A program made the translations under genes and the position numbers. The notes beneath the pieces are model-generated. The model was not told the origin of the DNA, ran no database searches, and saw only the letters and a program-made list of their open reading frames with translations. A stretch of DNA of 64,000 nt from positions 930,001-994,000 of the forward strand of contig NZ_LBIP01000013.1 in the NCBI RefSeq assembly GCF_001280435.1, written 5' to 3'. Source of the stretch: Mangrovimonas xylaniphaga. Its GTDB lineage: Bacteria; Bacteroidota; Bacteroidia; Flavobacteriales; Flavobacteriaceae. Shown here in pieces: positions 38,082-45,896 of this stretch (positions are counted from its first letter, which is position 1; every line of letters starts with the position of its first letter).

Positions 38082-38405
38082 TTAATCCTCGTCGCTACTC
38101 TCGTCTTCTACAGGTAGCTCAGGATCTTGAACAGCTTCCGGATCGTTGCTGTCGTAATCTTCATAATCATCTTCATCATAGTTTTCCATCGTCACGGCAA
38201 GCTTGGTACTTACTTTTACCAAGTACTTGGTATCCTCTGTTGACACCTCCACACATTCTACCCATTCATTTTTGGCATTCTTGAAAGATATAATTTGGTC
38301 GTCATCATATCCATCAGGATACTTTTGTACCAAAAGGGACAAAATTTCAGGGGTTAGCTTTTTAAAGTCAACTATTACACGTTTTCTATTGTCTTTCTTA
38401 TTCAT
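38082..38405 (-). CDS. Small acidic protein, last gene of the polyamine operon
   Basis: The 107-residue protein has a folded-looking half (residues 1-70; VIVDFKKLTPEILSLLVQKYPDGYDDDQIISF). A very acidic tail (about 75-107) of Asp and Glu (DEDDYEDYDSND, EDESSDED) follows. I do not recognise a named family. Spacing of two nt after the deoxyhypusine-synthase-like gene implies co-translation. An acidic tail could bind cationic partners such as polyamines or RNA-binding proteins, but this is inference. The next feature is the operon terminator. Confidence 0.8.
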   Translation of the reverse strand: MNKKDNRKRVIVDFKKLTPEILSLLVQKYPDGYDDDQIISFKNAKNEWVECVEVSTEDTKYLVKVSTKLAVTMENYDEDDYEDYDSNDPEAVQDPELPVEDESSDED

Positions 38406-38407
38406 AA

Positions 38408-39388
38408 TTACATGTCTAATAAATAGGCAAAAATTAGAGGTGCAACGATGGTTGCATCACTTTCTATTATATATTTTGGTGTATCTATATCTAATTTACC
38501 CCAAGTTATTTTCTCATTAGGAACAGCGCCTGAATAAGATCCATAACTGGTGGTTGAATCACTAATTTGGCAGAAATAACTCCAGAACGGGGTATCTGTT
38601 CTTTCCATATCCTGATACAGCATCGGTACCACACAAATAGGGAAATCTCCAGCGATACCTCCTCCTATTTGGAAGAACCCAATTCCGTTTTCAGAATTCT
38701 CTGTATACCAATCTGCCAAGAAGGTCATGTATTCAATTCCAGACTTCATTGTACTGGCTTTCAACTCACCTTTAAGAACGTAGCTTGCAAAGATATTACC
38801 CATGGTACTGTCTTCCCAACCTGGTACAATAATAGGCAAATTCTTTTCCGCAGCCGCATACATCCAAGAATCTTTTAGGTCGATTTCGTAGTATTCTTCC
38901 AAGACTCCAGACAACAGCATTTTATACATAAATTCGTGTGGAAAATAACGTTCGCCATTGTCTTCTGCATCTTTCCAAATTTTATGAATATGCTTTTGAA
39001 GACGTCTGAACGCTTCTTCTTCTGGGATACAAGTATCGGTTACCCTATTCAATCCCTGCTCCAATAAATCCCATTCTTCCTGAGGCGTCAAATCTCTATA
39101 ATTTGGCACTCTTTTGTAATGGGAATGTGCCACTAAATTCATGATATCCTCTTCCAAGTTGGCACCTGTACAAGAAATAATCTGTACTTTATCTTGGCGA
39201 ATCATTTCGGCAAATATCTTACCTAATTCTGCCGTACTCATGGCTCCAGCCAAGGACACCAACATTTTGGCTCCCTTGTTTAATTGTTCTTCATAACCCT
39301 TTGCAGCATCTACAAGAGCAGCCGCATTGAAATGTAAATAGTACTTTTCAATGAACTGTGAAATATGTCCTTTAGTTGTCGTCGTCAT
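38408..39388 (-). CDS. Deoxyhypusine-synthase-like protein
   Basis: The product has about 326 residues. The family's catalytic lysine is K298 in ITWGKLDID, and the NAD-site landmarks are visible (VSLAGAMSTAELGK, QIISCTGANLEEDI, IGFFQIGGGIAGDFPICVVP). In eukaryotes and archaea the enzyme modifies eIF5A; bacteria lack that substrate. Bacterial homologues are reported to make homospermidine or related polyamines. I favour that role because it is in an operon with arginine decarboxylase and agmatinase. The ATG at 39386-39388 is preferred to an upstream GTG. It overlaps speB. Confidence 0.9.
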   Translation of the reverse strand: MTTTTKGHISQFIEKYYLHFNAAALVDAAKGYEEQLNKGAKMLVSLAGAMSTAELGKIFAEMIRQDKVQIISCTGANLEEDIMNLVAHSHYKRVPNYRDLTPQEEWDLLEQGLNRVTDTCIPEEEAFRRLQKHIHKIWKDAEDNGERYFPHEFMYKMLLSGVLEEYYEIDLKDSWMYAAAEKNLPIIVPGWEDSTMGNIFASYVLKGELKASTMKSGIEYMTFLADWYTENSENGIGFFQIGGGIAGDFPICVVPMLYQDMERTDTPFWSYFCQISDSTTSYGSYSGAVPNEKITWGKLDIDTPKYIIESDATIVAPLIFAYLLDM

Positions 39389-40316
39389 TATCACTAAATT
39401 TAGAAAATTTATTTATACCTAAACTATTCTCGTTAAAATTATTATCAAAATCTTCATCAGCCTCACTTCCTAAGAATTTGTAAGACAGCATTTTATAATA
39501 CAAGGTTGCACTTAAAAAGTCTGAAGCTTTGCTATTTTCATTTGGACAAAGCCCTACAATATTAAAACCAACCACGTTGCGCTCTTCAAACACCTGTTTC
39601 AAGAATTCCAAGGTTTCGTACCAAAACAAGCCTCCTGGTTGTGGTTTGCCTACACTTGGCATGATGGAAACGTCTAAAGCATCCAAATCGAAAGAAATGA
39701 ATACATTATCAGTTAACTGATCGACTACGTTGTCCATCCAGGCATCATCTACAGCCATTTCGTGGGCAAAGTAGATTTTTTCTTCATCCATTACGGAAGT
39801 TTCCTTGATATCCATAGAACGAATACCAACCTGAATCAAATTTGTAGTTTGACTCGCTTCGTACATGGCACAAGCCTGATTGAATTTGGAACCATTGTAT
39901 GACTTACGCAAAGAGGCATGGGCATCGATATGCAAAACCGTAAGGTTATCGAAAAGCTCGTTGAAAGCTCTAACACTTCCAATGGAAACGGAATGCTCCC
40001 CTCCAAACAAAGTTACAAATTTATTGCGCTTAATATACTTTTTTGTGGCTTCATGAACAGCCTCCACCACGGCTTCCGGAGAAGCATTTTCAGTTACGGG
40101 ATTTGAAAGATAAATTCCTTGTTTGTATACTTCGGTATCGGTTTCTATGTCATAAAGTTCCATATGTTCCGAAGCATTCAAAAAGGCTTCAGGGCCTTTG
40201 TCGGCACCTGTTTGCCCAGTACTTGCACCCTCATAAGGTACAGGGATCAACACAATTTTTGAACTGTCTAACTTGGAATATTCCTCAGAAATCCCAGCAT
40301 AAGATTTATTGCTCAT
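39372..40316 (-). CDS. speB: Agmatinase (ureohydrolase family)
   Basis: The 314-residue enzyme converts agmatine to putrescine and urea. The arginase-fold metal ligands are visible: His in FGGEHSVS, His and Asp in LHIDAHASLR, and the pair of Asp in FISFDLDALDVSIMPSVG. Another marker is PYEGASTGQTGADKGPEA. In the usual family motif the second metal Asp is in HxDAHxD; here it reads HIDAHAS, so one ligand position differs and deserves alignment. It overlaps speA by 11 nt and the DHS-like gene by 17 nt, showing a tightly coupled operon. Confidence in family is high. Confidence 0.93.
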   Translation of the reverse strand: MSNKSYAGISEEYSKLDSSKIVLIPVPYEGASTGQTGADKGPEAFLNASEHMELYDIETDTEVYKQGIYLSNPVTENASPEAVVEAVHEATKKYIKRNKFVTLFGGEHSVSIGSVRAFNELFDNLTVLHIDAHASLRKSYNGSKFNQACAMYEASQTTNLIQVGIRSMDIKETSVMDEEKIYFAHEMAVDDAWMDNVVDQLTDNVFISFDLDALDVSIMPSVGKPQPGGLFWYETLEFLKQVFEERNVVGFNIVGLCPNENSKASDFLSATLYYKMLSYKFLGSEADEDFDNNFNENSLGINKFSKFSDNDDDN

Positions 40317-41706
40317 GGTAACCTAAAATTTTAAGTAAGTCTTCACTTTTTTGTTGTTCACTAAATAATTTTGTTGTGATGTTGCCATCTTCGTCTTTGT
40401 CTATTAATATATGTTTTGGCGTCGGGATCAAACAGTGTTGCAGCCCTCCAAATCCGCCAATGGTTTCTTGATAGGCCCCTGTGTTAAAGAACCCTATATA
40501 CAGTGGTTTATCTTTGTTGTACTTAGGCAGATAAATCGCATTCATGTGCTGTTCGCTATTGTAATAATCGTCACTATCGCAGGTCAAACCACCAAGTAAT
40601 ACGCGTTCATAAGTATCGTTCCATCTATTTACCGGCAGCATCACAAAACGCTTATTGATGGCCCAGGTATCAGGCAAGGTCGTGATGAACGAAGAGTTGA
40701 TCATGTTCCATTTTTCACGATCGTTTTGTTGTTTTTGATACAACACTTCGTAAATGGCACCTCCACTTTCACCAACGGTAAAGCTTCCAAATTCAGTAAA
40801 TATATTAGGAACGTCTACTTCTTCTTCTTGACAGAATAAGTTGATTTGGTTAACGATTTCATCAACCATGTATTCGTAATCAAACTCAAATCCCAATGAA
40901 TTTTTAATTGGGAAACCACCACCAATGTTCAAACTGTCTAAGGTTGGACAAATTCTTTTCAAGCTTACATATACTTTCAAACATTTGGCAAGCTCGTTCC
41001 AATAGTAGGCATTATCGCGAATTCCCGTATTGATGAAGAAATGCAACATTTTTAGTTCTACCTTCTTGTTGTCCTTGATCTGTTTGTTGTAAAAAGGCAC
41101 TATATTTTTGTAGCCAATTCCCAATCTAGATGTATAAAACTCAAATTTTGGCTCCTCCTCAGAGGCAATGCGTATTCCAACTTTATACTTCCCCTTGATT
41201 TCTTGGGAAAGCAAATCCAATTCCTCATAATTATCGATAATTGGAATACAGTTTTTGTGACCTTCATTGATCAATCTTGCAATATTGGTAATGTATTGCG
41301 CTCGTTTGAACCCATTACTGATCACATAGGTCTTATTGGTAATTTTCCCTTCCTTTTTTAGGGACTCCACAATATCAATATCAAATGCCGAAGAGGTTTC
41401 AATATGAATATCATTCTTCAAAGCCTCGTTCAACACATGTTTAAAGTGCGAACTCTTGGTGCAGTAACAATAGTTGTACTTGCCTTTGTAATCATGCTTT
41501 TTAATAGCAGCAGCAAACCACTGTTTGGCCTTGTTGATATTATTTGAAATTTGTGGTAAATAGGTGAATTTTAATGGAGCACCATAGGCCTCCACCAACT
41601 TCATTAAATCTATATCGTGAAACTGCAGGTTGCTTCCTTCCAGTTTAAATTCTTCTTGCGGAAAATAAAAGGACTGATTGATTAAATCAATATATTTTGT
41701 ATTCAT
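40306..41706 (-). CDS. speA: Arginine decarboxylase (short, fold-III PLP type)
   Basis: The 466-residue enzyme makes agmatine from arginine and is shorter than E. coli SpeA (658 residues). PLP fold-III landmarks are the lysine region KYNYCYCTKSSHFKHVL, ETSSAFDIDIVESL, the LHFFINTGIRDN segment, the glycine-rich phosphate motif DSLNIGGGFPIKNS and VLLGGLTCDSDDYY, where Cys is catalytic from the other subunit. It is the first structural gene of the operon. A 320-nt leader with a small ORF and a possible RNA structure precedes it. The ATG at 41704-41706 fits the family start. Confidence 0.93.
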   Translation of the reverse strand: MNTKYIDLINQSFYFPQEEFKLEGSNLQFHDIDLMKLVEAYGAPLKFTYLPQISNNINKAKQWFAAAIKKHDYKGKYNYCYCTKSSHFKHVLNEALKNDIHIETSSAFDIDIVESLKKEGKITNKTYVISNGFKRAQYITNIARLINEGHKNCIPIIDNYEELDLLSQEIKGKYKVGIRIASEEEPKFEFYTSRLGIGYKNIVPFYNKQIKDNKKVELKMLHFFINTGIRDNAYYWNELAKCLKVYVSLKRICPTLDSLNIGGGFPIKNSLGFEFDYEYMVDEIVNQINLFCQEEEVDVPNIFTEFGSFTVGESGGAIYEVLYQKQQNDREKWNMINSSFITTLPDTWAINKRFVMLPVNRWNDTYERVLLGGLTCDSDDYYNSEQHMNAIYLPKYNKDKPLYIGFFNTGAYQETIGGFGGLQHCLIPTPKHILIDKDEDGNITTKLFSEQQKSEDLLKILGYHEQ

Positions 41707-41765
41707 TTTTTATTTTAAAGTTTAAAGGTGTGAATTATGGTCTAATTCAATATTAAATTAAGAAT
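41707..41765 (-). other. Remainder of the leader before speA
   Basis: This 59-nt AT-rich stretch lies between the U-run and the speA ATG. I see no further structure. On the other side, 41973-42026 lies between the leader and the pseudouridine-synthase-like gene and shows no clear promoter; a TATATTTC at 41978-41971 is one base off the -7 box but lacks a TTG. Confidence 0.3.
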
Positions 41766-41972
41766 AAAAAAAGAATATCAAAGCTGTAATTGAGCTTCGG
41801 TTGTAGGAATAAAGCCATAACAATGTTGGCTCACCAGAGGGTTTCGGGCGGAAGTTAGCTTTAAAATTCGGATACTCATCTTATGAGTTACTTTTGAATA
41901 TGACTTCCTAATTTTCAAAAGCCCGAACATAAAAACAGTACTCATTTGTTCAGCTATAAGAAGTACAAATGA
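41766..41972 (-). promoter_or_regulatory. Structured leader of the polyamine operon with hairpins and a pseudoknot
   Basis: Read on the minus strand, the leader can form four hairpins plus a pseudoknot. P0 pairs 41972-41965 with 41949-41942 (8 bp). P1 pairs 41927-41921 with 41849-41843 (TTCGGGC/GCCCGAA, 7 bp). P2 pairs 41921-41914 with 41898-41891 (CTTTTGAA/TTCAAAAG, 8 bp, 15-nt loop). P3 is ACTCAT/ATGAGT at 41888-41874 (3-nt loop). The P2 loop GGAAGT (41908-41903) can pair with ACTTCC (41855-41850), a pseudoknot next to the P1 strand. A further hairpin (41799-41779) is followed by U7 (41772-41766). This fits a cis-acting regulator of speA, but pairings are from eye only. Confidence 0.55.
41778..41945 (-). 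CDS. Possible leader peptide ORF (55 codons) before speA
   Basis: An ATG at 41945-41943 opens a 55-codon frame ending at TGA 41780-41778, wholly inside the structured leader. The product begins MSTVFMFGLLKIRKSY and ends SQHCYGFIPTTEAQLQL. The central part is basic (Lys and Arg) and the tail is not. A second in-frame ATG is codon 23. I recognise no family. The start codon is in the 3' arm of the P0 hairpin, and the last seven codons form most of the terminator-like hairpin. Translation could therefore control both. It may be a leader peptide, a real small protein, or just an open frame within a folded RNA. Confidence 0.45.
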   Translation of the reverse strand: MSTVFMFGLLKIRKSYSKVTHKMSIRILKLTSARNPLVSQHCYGFIPTTEAQLQL

Positions 41973-42026
41973 AATATAAAATTTTGAATTAAAACCCTTT
42001 TTTTAGAAAAAATTCTAAATTTTTAA

Positions 42027-42866
42027 CTACATCATTTTCAATAGGTTAACCTCCTGTTCGGAAAGATGTTTCCAATGTCCTCTAGGAAGGTCCTTTTTGG
42101 TAAGATGCGCAATGGCCACACAGTCAATTTTAATAATATCGTAGCCCAAATGGTCAAAAATAGTTCGGATGATCGTATTACCTGTGTTCTTGATTTTTAG
42201 GCCTATTTGGTTCTTGCTCTGTCCTTCGATATAGCTTACTTCCTCAACGGCTACAAGCTTATCATCAATCTTAAGGCCTTCTTGAATTTTTTTCAAATCT
42301 TCGAACTTCAAGTTCTTGTCCAAATCGATTTGAAACAACCTTGACACCCCATTTTTGGAGTTGGTAAATTTCTTTACAACAGACTCATCGTTGGTAAACA
42401 ACAACAGCCCTGTAGAGTTGCGTCCCAAACGCCCAATAGGCTTCACGCGTGAGGAAGTTGCGTTGGCTACCAAATCCATTACGGTCATTCCTTTGGAGTT
42501 ACTTGTAGTAGTAGCAAACCCCTTAGGTTTATTTAAAAGTACGTAGGCCTTTTTCTCTGGATTAATGCGAGCGCCATCAAAGCGTACCTCATCCTCCAAT
42601 TTCACTTTATAGCCCATTTCTGTAACCACTTTGCCATTAACAGTCACCAATCCCATGGCAATGTTCATATCGGCATCGCGTCTAGAACATATCCCTGAAT
42701 TGGCAATATATTTATTGAGCCTAATCTCATCTGGATTGGAAACAGTGTTTGGTTTGGATTGCTGCTTTATTGGTGCATTGCCCCTTGCATAGCTCTTTTT
42801 GTGGCTAGTTCTTCCACCTCTTCCTGAAGGTCCACCCTTTTTATCACTCCCCTGTTTTCTGCTCAT
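42027..42866 (-). CDS. S4-domain pseudouridine synthase-like protein (RsuA/RluB/E/F family)
   Basis: The 279-residue protein has a basic Gly/Arg/Lys-rich N-terminal tail (about 1-45), an S4 RNA-binding domain (IRLNKYIANSGICSRRDAD), and a synthase fold (LLNKPKGF, the GRL-STGLLLFTND loop, IGLKIKNTGNTIIRTIFDHLGYDI, LPRGHWKHLSE). RsuA-family enzymes use an Asp in GRLD; this protein reads PIGRLGRNSTG, so a Gly is at that position. It may be catalytically altered or use a shifted residue. A consensus promoter precedes it. Its target RNA is unknown. Confidence 0.88.
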   Translation of the reverse strand: MSRKQGSDKKGGPSGRGGRTSHKKSYARGNAPIKQQSKPNTVSNPDEIRLNKYIANSGICSRRDADMNIAMGLVTVNGKVVTEMGYKVKLEDEVRFDGARINPEKKAYVLLNKPKGFATTTSNSKGMTVMDLVANATSSRVKPIGRLGRNSTGLLLFTNDESVVKKFTNSKNGVSRLFQIDLDKNLKFEDLKKIQEGLKIDDKLVAVEEVSYIEGQSKNQIGLKIKNTGNTIIRTIFDHLGYDIIKIDCVAIAHLTKKDLPRGHWKHLSEQEVNLLKMM

Positions 42867-42886
42867 GGTTACTAAATTTTACTTTG

Positions 42887-42918
42887 CAAAGATAGACGAT
42901 AATTGTTTGCTTAAACAA
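42887..42918 (-). promoter_or_regulatory. Promoter of the pseudouridine-synthase-like gene
   Basis: On the minus strand, TTG (42918-42916), a 21-nt spacer and TATCTTTG (42894-42887) match the Bacteroidota consensus. The -33 box lies inside the end of the upstream prenyltransferase gene. Transcription would start near 42880. Confidence 0.65.
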
Positions 42919-43825
42919 TTAAAGTGATTTTATCCAAAACCAAGGAAATATCAATAAGCGGGATACTCACAACCCCAGCTAATATGATAACCTTCAAAAT
43001 ATTATGCAAAATCAAATATTGCAATTTGGAATGCGAGCGCCATAACAATAATTGAAAGATCATAAGCAGTGCCAAACTAAAATAAAAAAAGTAGCTCATT
43101 TTACCTATTTGAAACTTATAGATAAGCAATAATGCAGGCACCAAAGTCAAAATTCCCAAGGCCGTCAACATCAATTTGGAAGCCTTTTCACCATATACAA
43201 TTGGGATGGTATGATAGTTTTGCGCCAAATCACCTTTAATGTTCTCAAGATCCTTGGTAAGTTCCCTCATGGATATGATCAAAAACAAAAACATGGCATG
43301 GACAAAGATGACATGCTCAAAGTTTTTATAATATATAAAAATCACGAAAAAAGGTGTAATGGTAAGTACAGCAGACGTTAAATTCCCAATAAAAGGCAAA
43401 CGTTTCAACTTATGTGAATACAGCCAAATGGCAAAAATATACACCGAAAAGAACAACACTGCCTTAAACGAAACATAGCTAGCCAAAATCACTGCGATAA
43501 AATTGAGGACGAAGTAAAATGACAATTTGGTATTTTGACTCACCAACTTATCCAGCATAGACTTTTGCGGACGGTTAATCAAATCTTTTTCAGAATCGTA
43601 AAAGTTATTGATAATGTAGCCACCGGCAATCACCGCTGAAGAAGCCAATACCAGCATCAACAAATTCACATCGAAAATAACCTCCTTGACAGACTTGTCG
43701 TGGGCAAGAATGTAGATAGAAGCCAAGTACTGGGCTACAACCATCATCAAGATATTGTAACCTCGAACCACAGAAAACATGCTAAAAAACTTTAGCAGGA
43801 TATGTTTTTGTTTTCTGGATAGCAT
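42911..43825 (-). CDS. UbiA-family prenyltransferase (geranylgeranylglycerol-phosphate type)
   Basis: The 304-residue protein has eight to nine predicted membrane helices and the UbiA Asp-rich motif YIINNFYDSEKDLINRP (about residues 68-84), with a second region SMRELTKDLENIKGD. It would attach a prenyl chain to an aromatic or glycerol-phosphate acceptor in the inner membrane. Flavobacterial proteins of this kind are often annotated as geranylgeranylglycerol-phosphate geranylgeranyltransferase. The acceptor is inference. It lies next to a GHMP kinase and diphosphomevalonate decarboxylase, so the neighbourhood is isoprenoid metabolism. Confidence 0.85.
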   Translation of the reverse strand: MLSRKQKHILLKFFSMFSVVRGYNILMMVVAQYLASIYILAHDKSVKEVIFDVNLLMLVLASSAVIAGGYIINNFYDSEKDLINRPQKSMLDKLVSQNTKLSFYFVLNFIAVILASYVSFKAVLFFSVYIFAIWLYSHKLKRLPFIGNLTSAVLTITPFFVIFIYYKNFEHVIFVHAMFLFLIISMRELTKDLENIKGDLAQNYHTIPIVYGEKASKLMLTALGILTLVPALLLIYKFQIGKMSYFFYFSLALLMIFQLLLWRSHSKLQYLILHNILKVIILAGVVSIPLIDISLVLDKITLIV

Positions 43826-43837
43826 TAAGGGCTCTGT

Positions 43838-44767
43838 TTAAAAGTTATAAACAACCTCCAGCTTATGTCCCTTAAGTGCCTGTTTAGCCTTTTCTAAGTC
43901 TTCCGTAAATCCAAGAATGTAGCCTCCACCACCAGAGCCACATAATTTCAGGTAGTAATCGTTGGTTTCAATCCCTTGTTTCCAAAGGTCGTGGAACTGT
44001 TTTGGGATCATAGGTTTAAAATGATGCAGAACCACCTTAGACAATTGCTTGGTGTTTTTGAACAAAGATTTAAAATCGCCTTTCAAGAAATCCTCCACAC
44101 AGGCATCGGTATGCTTAATGAACTGATCTTTGATCATGTTTCTAAACCCTTCCTGCTTCATGTTTTCCATGAAAATCTGCACCATAGGCGCGGTTTCCCC
44201 AATAATACCACTATCCAATAAAAACACAGCGCCTTTTCCATCGGTTTTCTGCGACGGAATTCCAGTAGCTTCAATATTGTCTTTGGAATTGATGAGAATA
44301 GGTAAACTCAAATAACTGTTTAAAGGATCAAGCCCAGAAGATTTTCCGTGGAAAAAGGATTCCATTTCAGAAAAAATAAGTTTCAGCTTTAAGAGCTTCT
44401 CTCGGGTTAAATTTTCAAGAACCGTAATTTTATCTTGGGCATACTTATCGTAGATAGCTGCAACCAAAGCGCCACTACTCCCTACTCCATAGCCCTGAGG
44501 AATGGAAGAGTCAAAATACATCCCGGCATCAATATCCTTTTTTAACGTTTCCAAATCAAAAGTTACCAAGCCTGAAGCCAACTGCCCCAAGAACGTTACA
44601 AAGTCGCGTAGATTTTGATTGGATTTTTTAGAAGCTTCGGTTGGCACATCGGCCACTTTAAGAGCTCCGTTGTAAAAGTTATAAGGTATTGATAATCCCT
44701 TGGAATCCTTGATGATTCCATATTCTCCGAAGAGTAATATTTTAGAGTAAAATAGAGGTCCTTTCAT
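43838..44767 (-). CDS. GHMP kinase, probable mevalonate kinase
   Basis: The protein has 309 residues from the ATG at 44767; a TTG four codons further up is less likely. It is a GHMP fold: YSKILLFGEYGIIKDSKGLSIPYNF, the phosphate loop IPQGYGVGSSGALVAAI (about 92-108), and the C-terminal LKLCGSGGGGYILGF. Next to diphosphomevalonate decarboxylase, mevalonate or phosphomevalonate is the likely substrate. I favour mevalonate kinase because of the pathway context and the FGEY start motif. It lies between the decarboxylase and prenyltransferase genes with short spacing, implying an operon. Confidence 0.87.
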   Translation of the reverse strand: MKGPLFYSKILLFGEYGIIKDSKGLSIPYNFYNGALKVADVPTEASKKSNQNLRDFVTFLGQLASGLVTFDLETLKKDIDAGMYFDSSIPQGYGVGSSGALVAAIYDKYAQDKITVLENLTREKLLKLKLIFSEMESFFHGKSSGLDPLNSYLSLPILINSKDNIEATGIPSQKTDGKGAVFLLDSGIIGETAPMVQIFMENMKQEGFRNMIKDQFIKHTDACVEDFLKGDFKSLFKNTKQLSKVVLHHFKPMIPKQFHDLWKQGIETNDYYLKLCGSGGGGYILGFTEDLEKAKQALKGHKLEVVYNF

Positions 44768-44804
44768 GTATAAGAGCAATTACCTTAAACAAATATACGA
44801 TTAA

Positions 44805-45887
44805 TTATAATATTTGGTTGGCGCCAAAACCAATTTGGTCGCAAATATATTGCTCATTTTGACAATAGCCAACCAACTCGTCCTTAATAAATTCCAAAAT
44901 TTGGGTTGCTTCTGCTTTTGGATACAATACATGTACATTCGCACCAGCGTCCAAGGTAAATCCTATGTGAAGGCCTGTCTTTTCCCTGAAAGCCCAAATC
45001 TTTTGGATGATTTCAAGCGTATTTGGTTTCATTAAAATGAAGTATGGCATGCTCGTCATCATCATGGCGTGAAGGGTAAGCGCCTCACTTTCTATGAGGG
45101 CAATGAATTGCTTTAAATCGCCAGTTTCTAGAATCGGCTTTAATTTTGCTAGATTCTCATGTGCTTGTTCAAAACGCTGTGCCGCAAAAGGATGACCATG
45201 CATCAAATTGTGTCCAACCGTACTGCTCACCTGTTTTTCACCTCGATCCACCAACAATATTGTATCTTGATAGTCCTTAAAATTATCGTGAACTGCATAT
45301 GGATACTTTACACCAAACAAATCAGTACTACCTTCAACCGTTTCGTTTTCTCCCCAAACAATCAAATCGCCTTCTATACTTCTGCAGGCACTTCCAGATC
45401 CCAAACGTGCCAAAAAAGAGGCTTTGGCTTTAAAGTCAACCTCTGAAATTCCAGGATTCAATTCCCTCTCGATACTCATAAGGCACAATGCCAAGGCACT
45501 CATGCCGCTTGCAGAAGAAGCAATCCCAGAACTATGAGGAAATGTATTGGACGTCTCTATTTTGAATTGAAAATGCTTTAAAAATGGCAAATAGCTTTCT
45601 ACTCTCTGAAAAAATGTAGCAATTTTCGGTTTAAAATCCTCCTTTTGCTTGCCATCCAAAAACACTTCAAACTCAAAATCATCATGATTATCTTTGGCTG
45701 TATATGTAAGGGTGGTAATGGTTTTACAATTGTTCAACGTAAAACTGATGGATGGATTCTCTGGAATTTGATTTTTCTTTTTCCCCCAATATTTCACCAA
45801 TGCAATGTTACTTGGCGACTCCCAAGTCACCTTCCCATTTGCTACTTGATTACTGTATGGCTTTGGGATAAAATCGTTTGCTGTCAT
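44805..45887 (-). CDS. mvaD: Diphosphomevalonate decarboxylase
   Basis: The 360-residue GHMP-fold enzyme catalyses the last step of the mevalonate pathway, making isopentenyl diphosphate. Landmarks are WESPSNIALVKYWGKK near the N-terminus, the phosphate loop HSSGIASSASGMSALALCL, ARLGSGSACRSIEGDLIVWG and the C-terminal FTLDAGANVHVLYP with catalytic Asp. It precedes the GHMP kinase by 37 nt in the same direction. Its start at 45887 lies ten nt after the DUF1697 stop. It supports a bacterial mevalonate route here. Confidence 0.95.
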   Translation of the reverse strand: MTANDFIPKPYSNQVANGKVTWESPSNIALVKYWGKKKNQIPENPSISFTLNNCKTITTLTYTAKDNHDDFEFEVFLDGKQKEDFKPKIATFFQRVESYLPFLKHFQFKIETSNTFPHSSGIASSASGMSALALCLMSIERELNPGISEVDFKAKASFLARLGSGSACRSIEGDLIVWGENETVEGSTDLFGVKYPYAVHDNFKDYQDTILLVDRGEKQVSSTVGHNLMHGHPFAAQRFEQAHENLAKLKPILETGDLKQFIALIESEALTLHAMMMTSMPYFILMKPNTLEIIQKIWAFREKTGLHIGFTLDAGANVHVLYPKAEATQILEFIKDELVGYCQNEQYICDQIGFGANQIL

Positions 45888-45896
45888 TTGCTCATT

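Noticed and set aside
41774-41972. tmRNA, RNase P or 6S RNA in the speA leader
   Set aside because: No tag-peptide ending, no P4-like core or long rod with a central bubble. Its position directly before speA fits a leader better.
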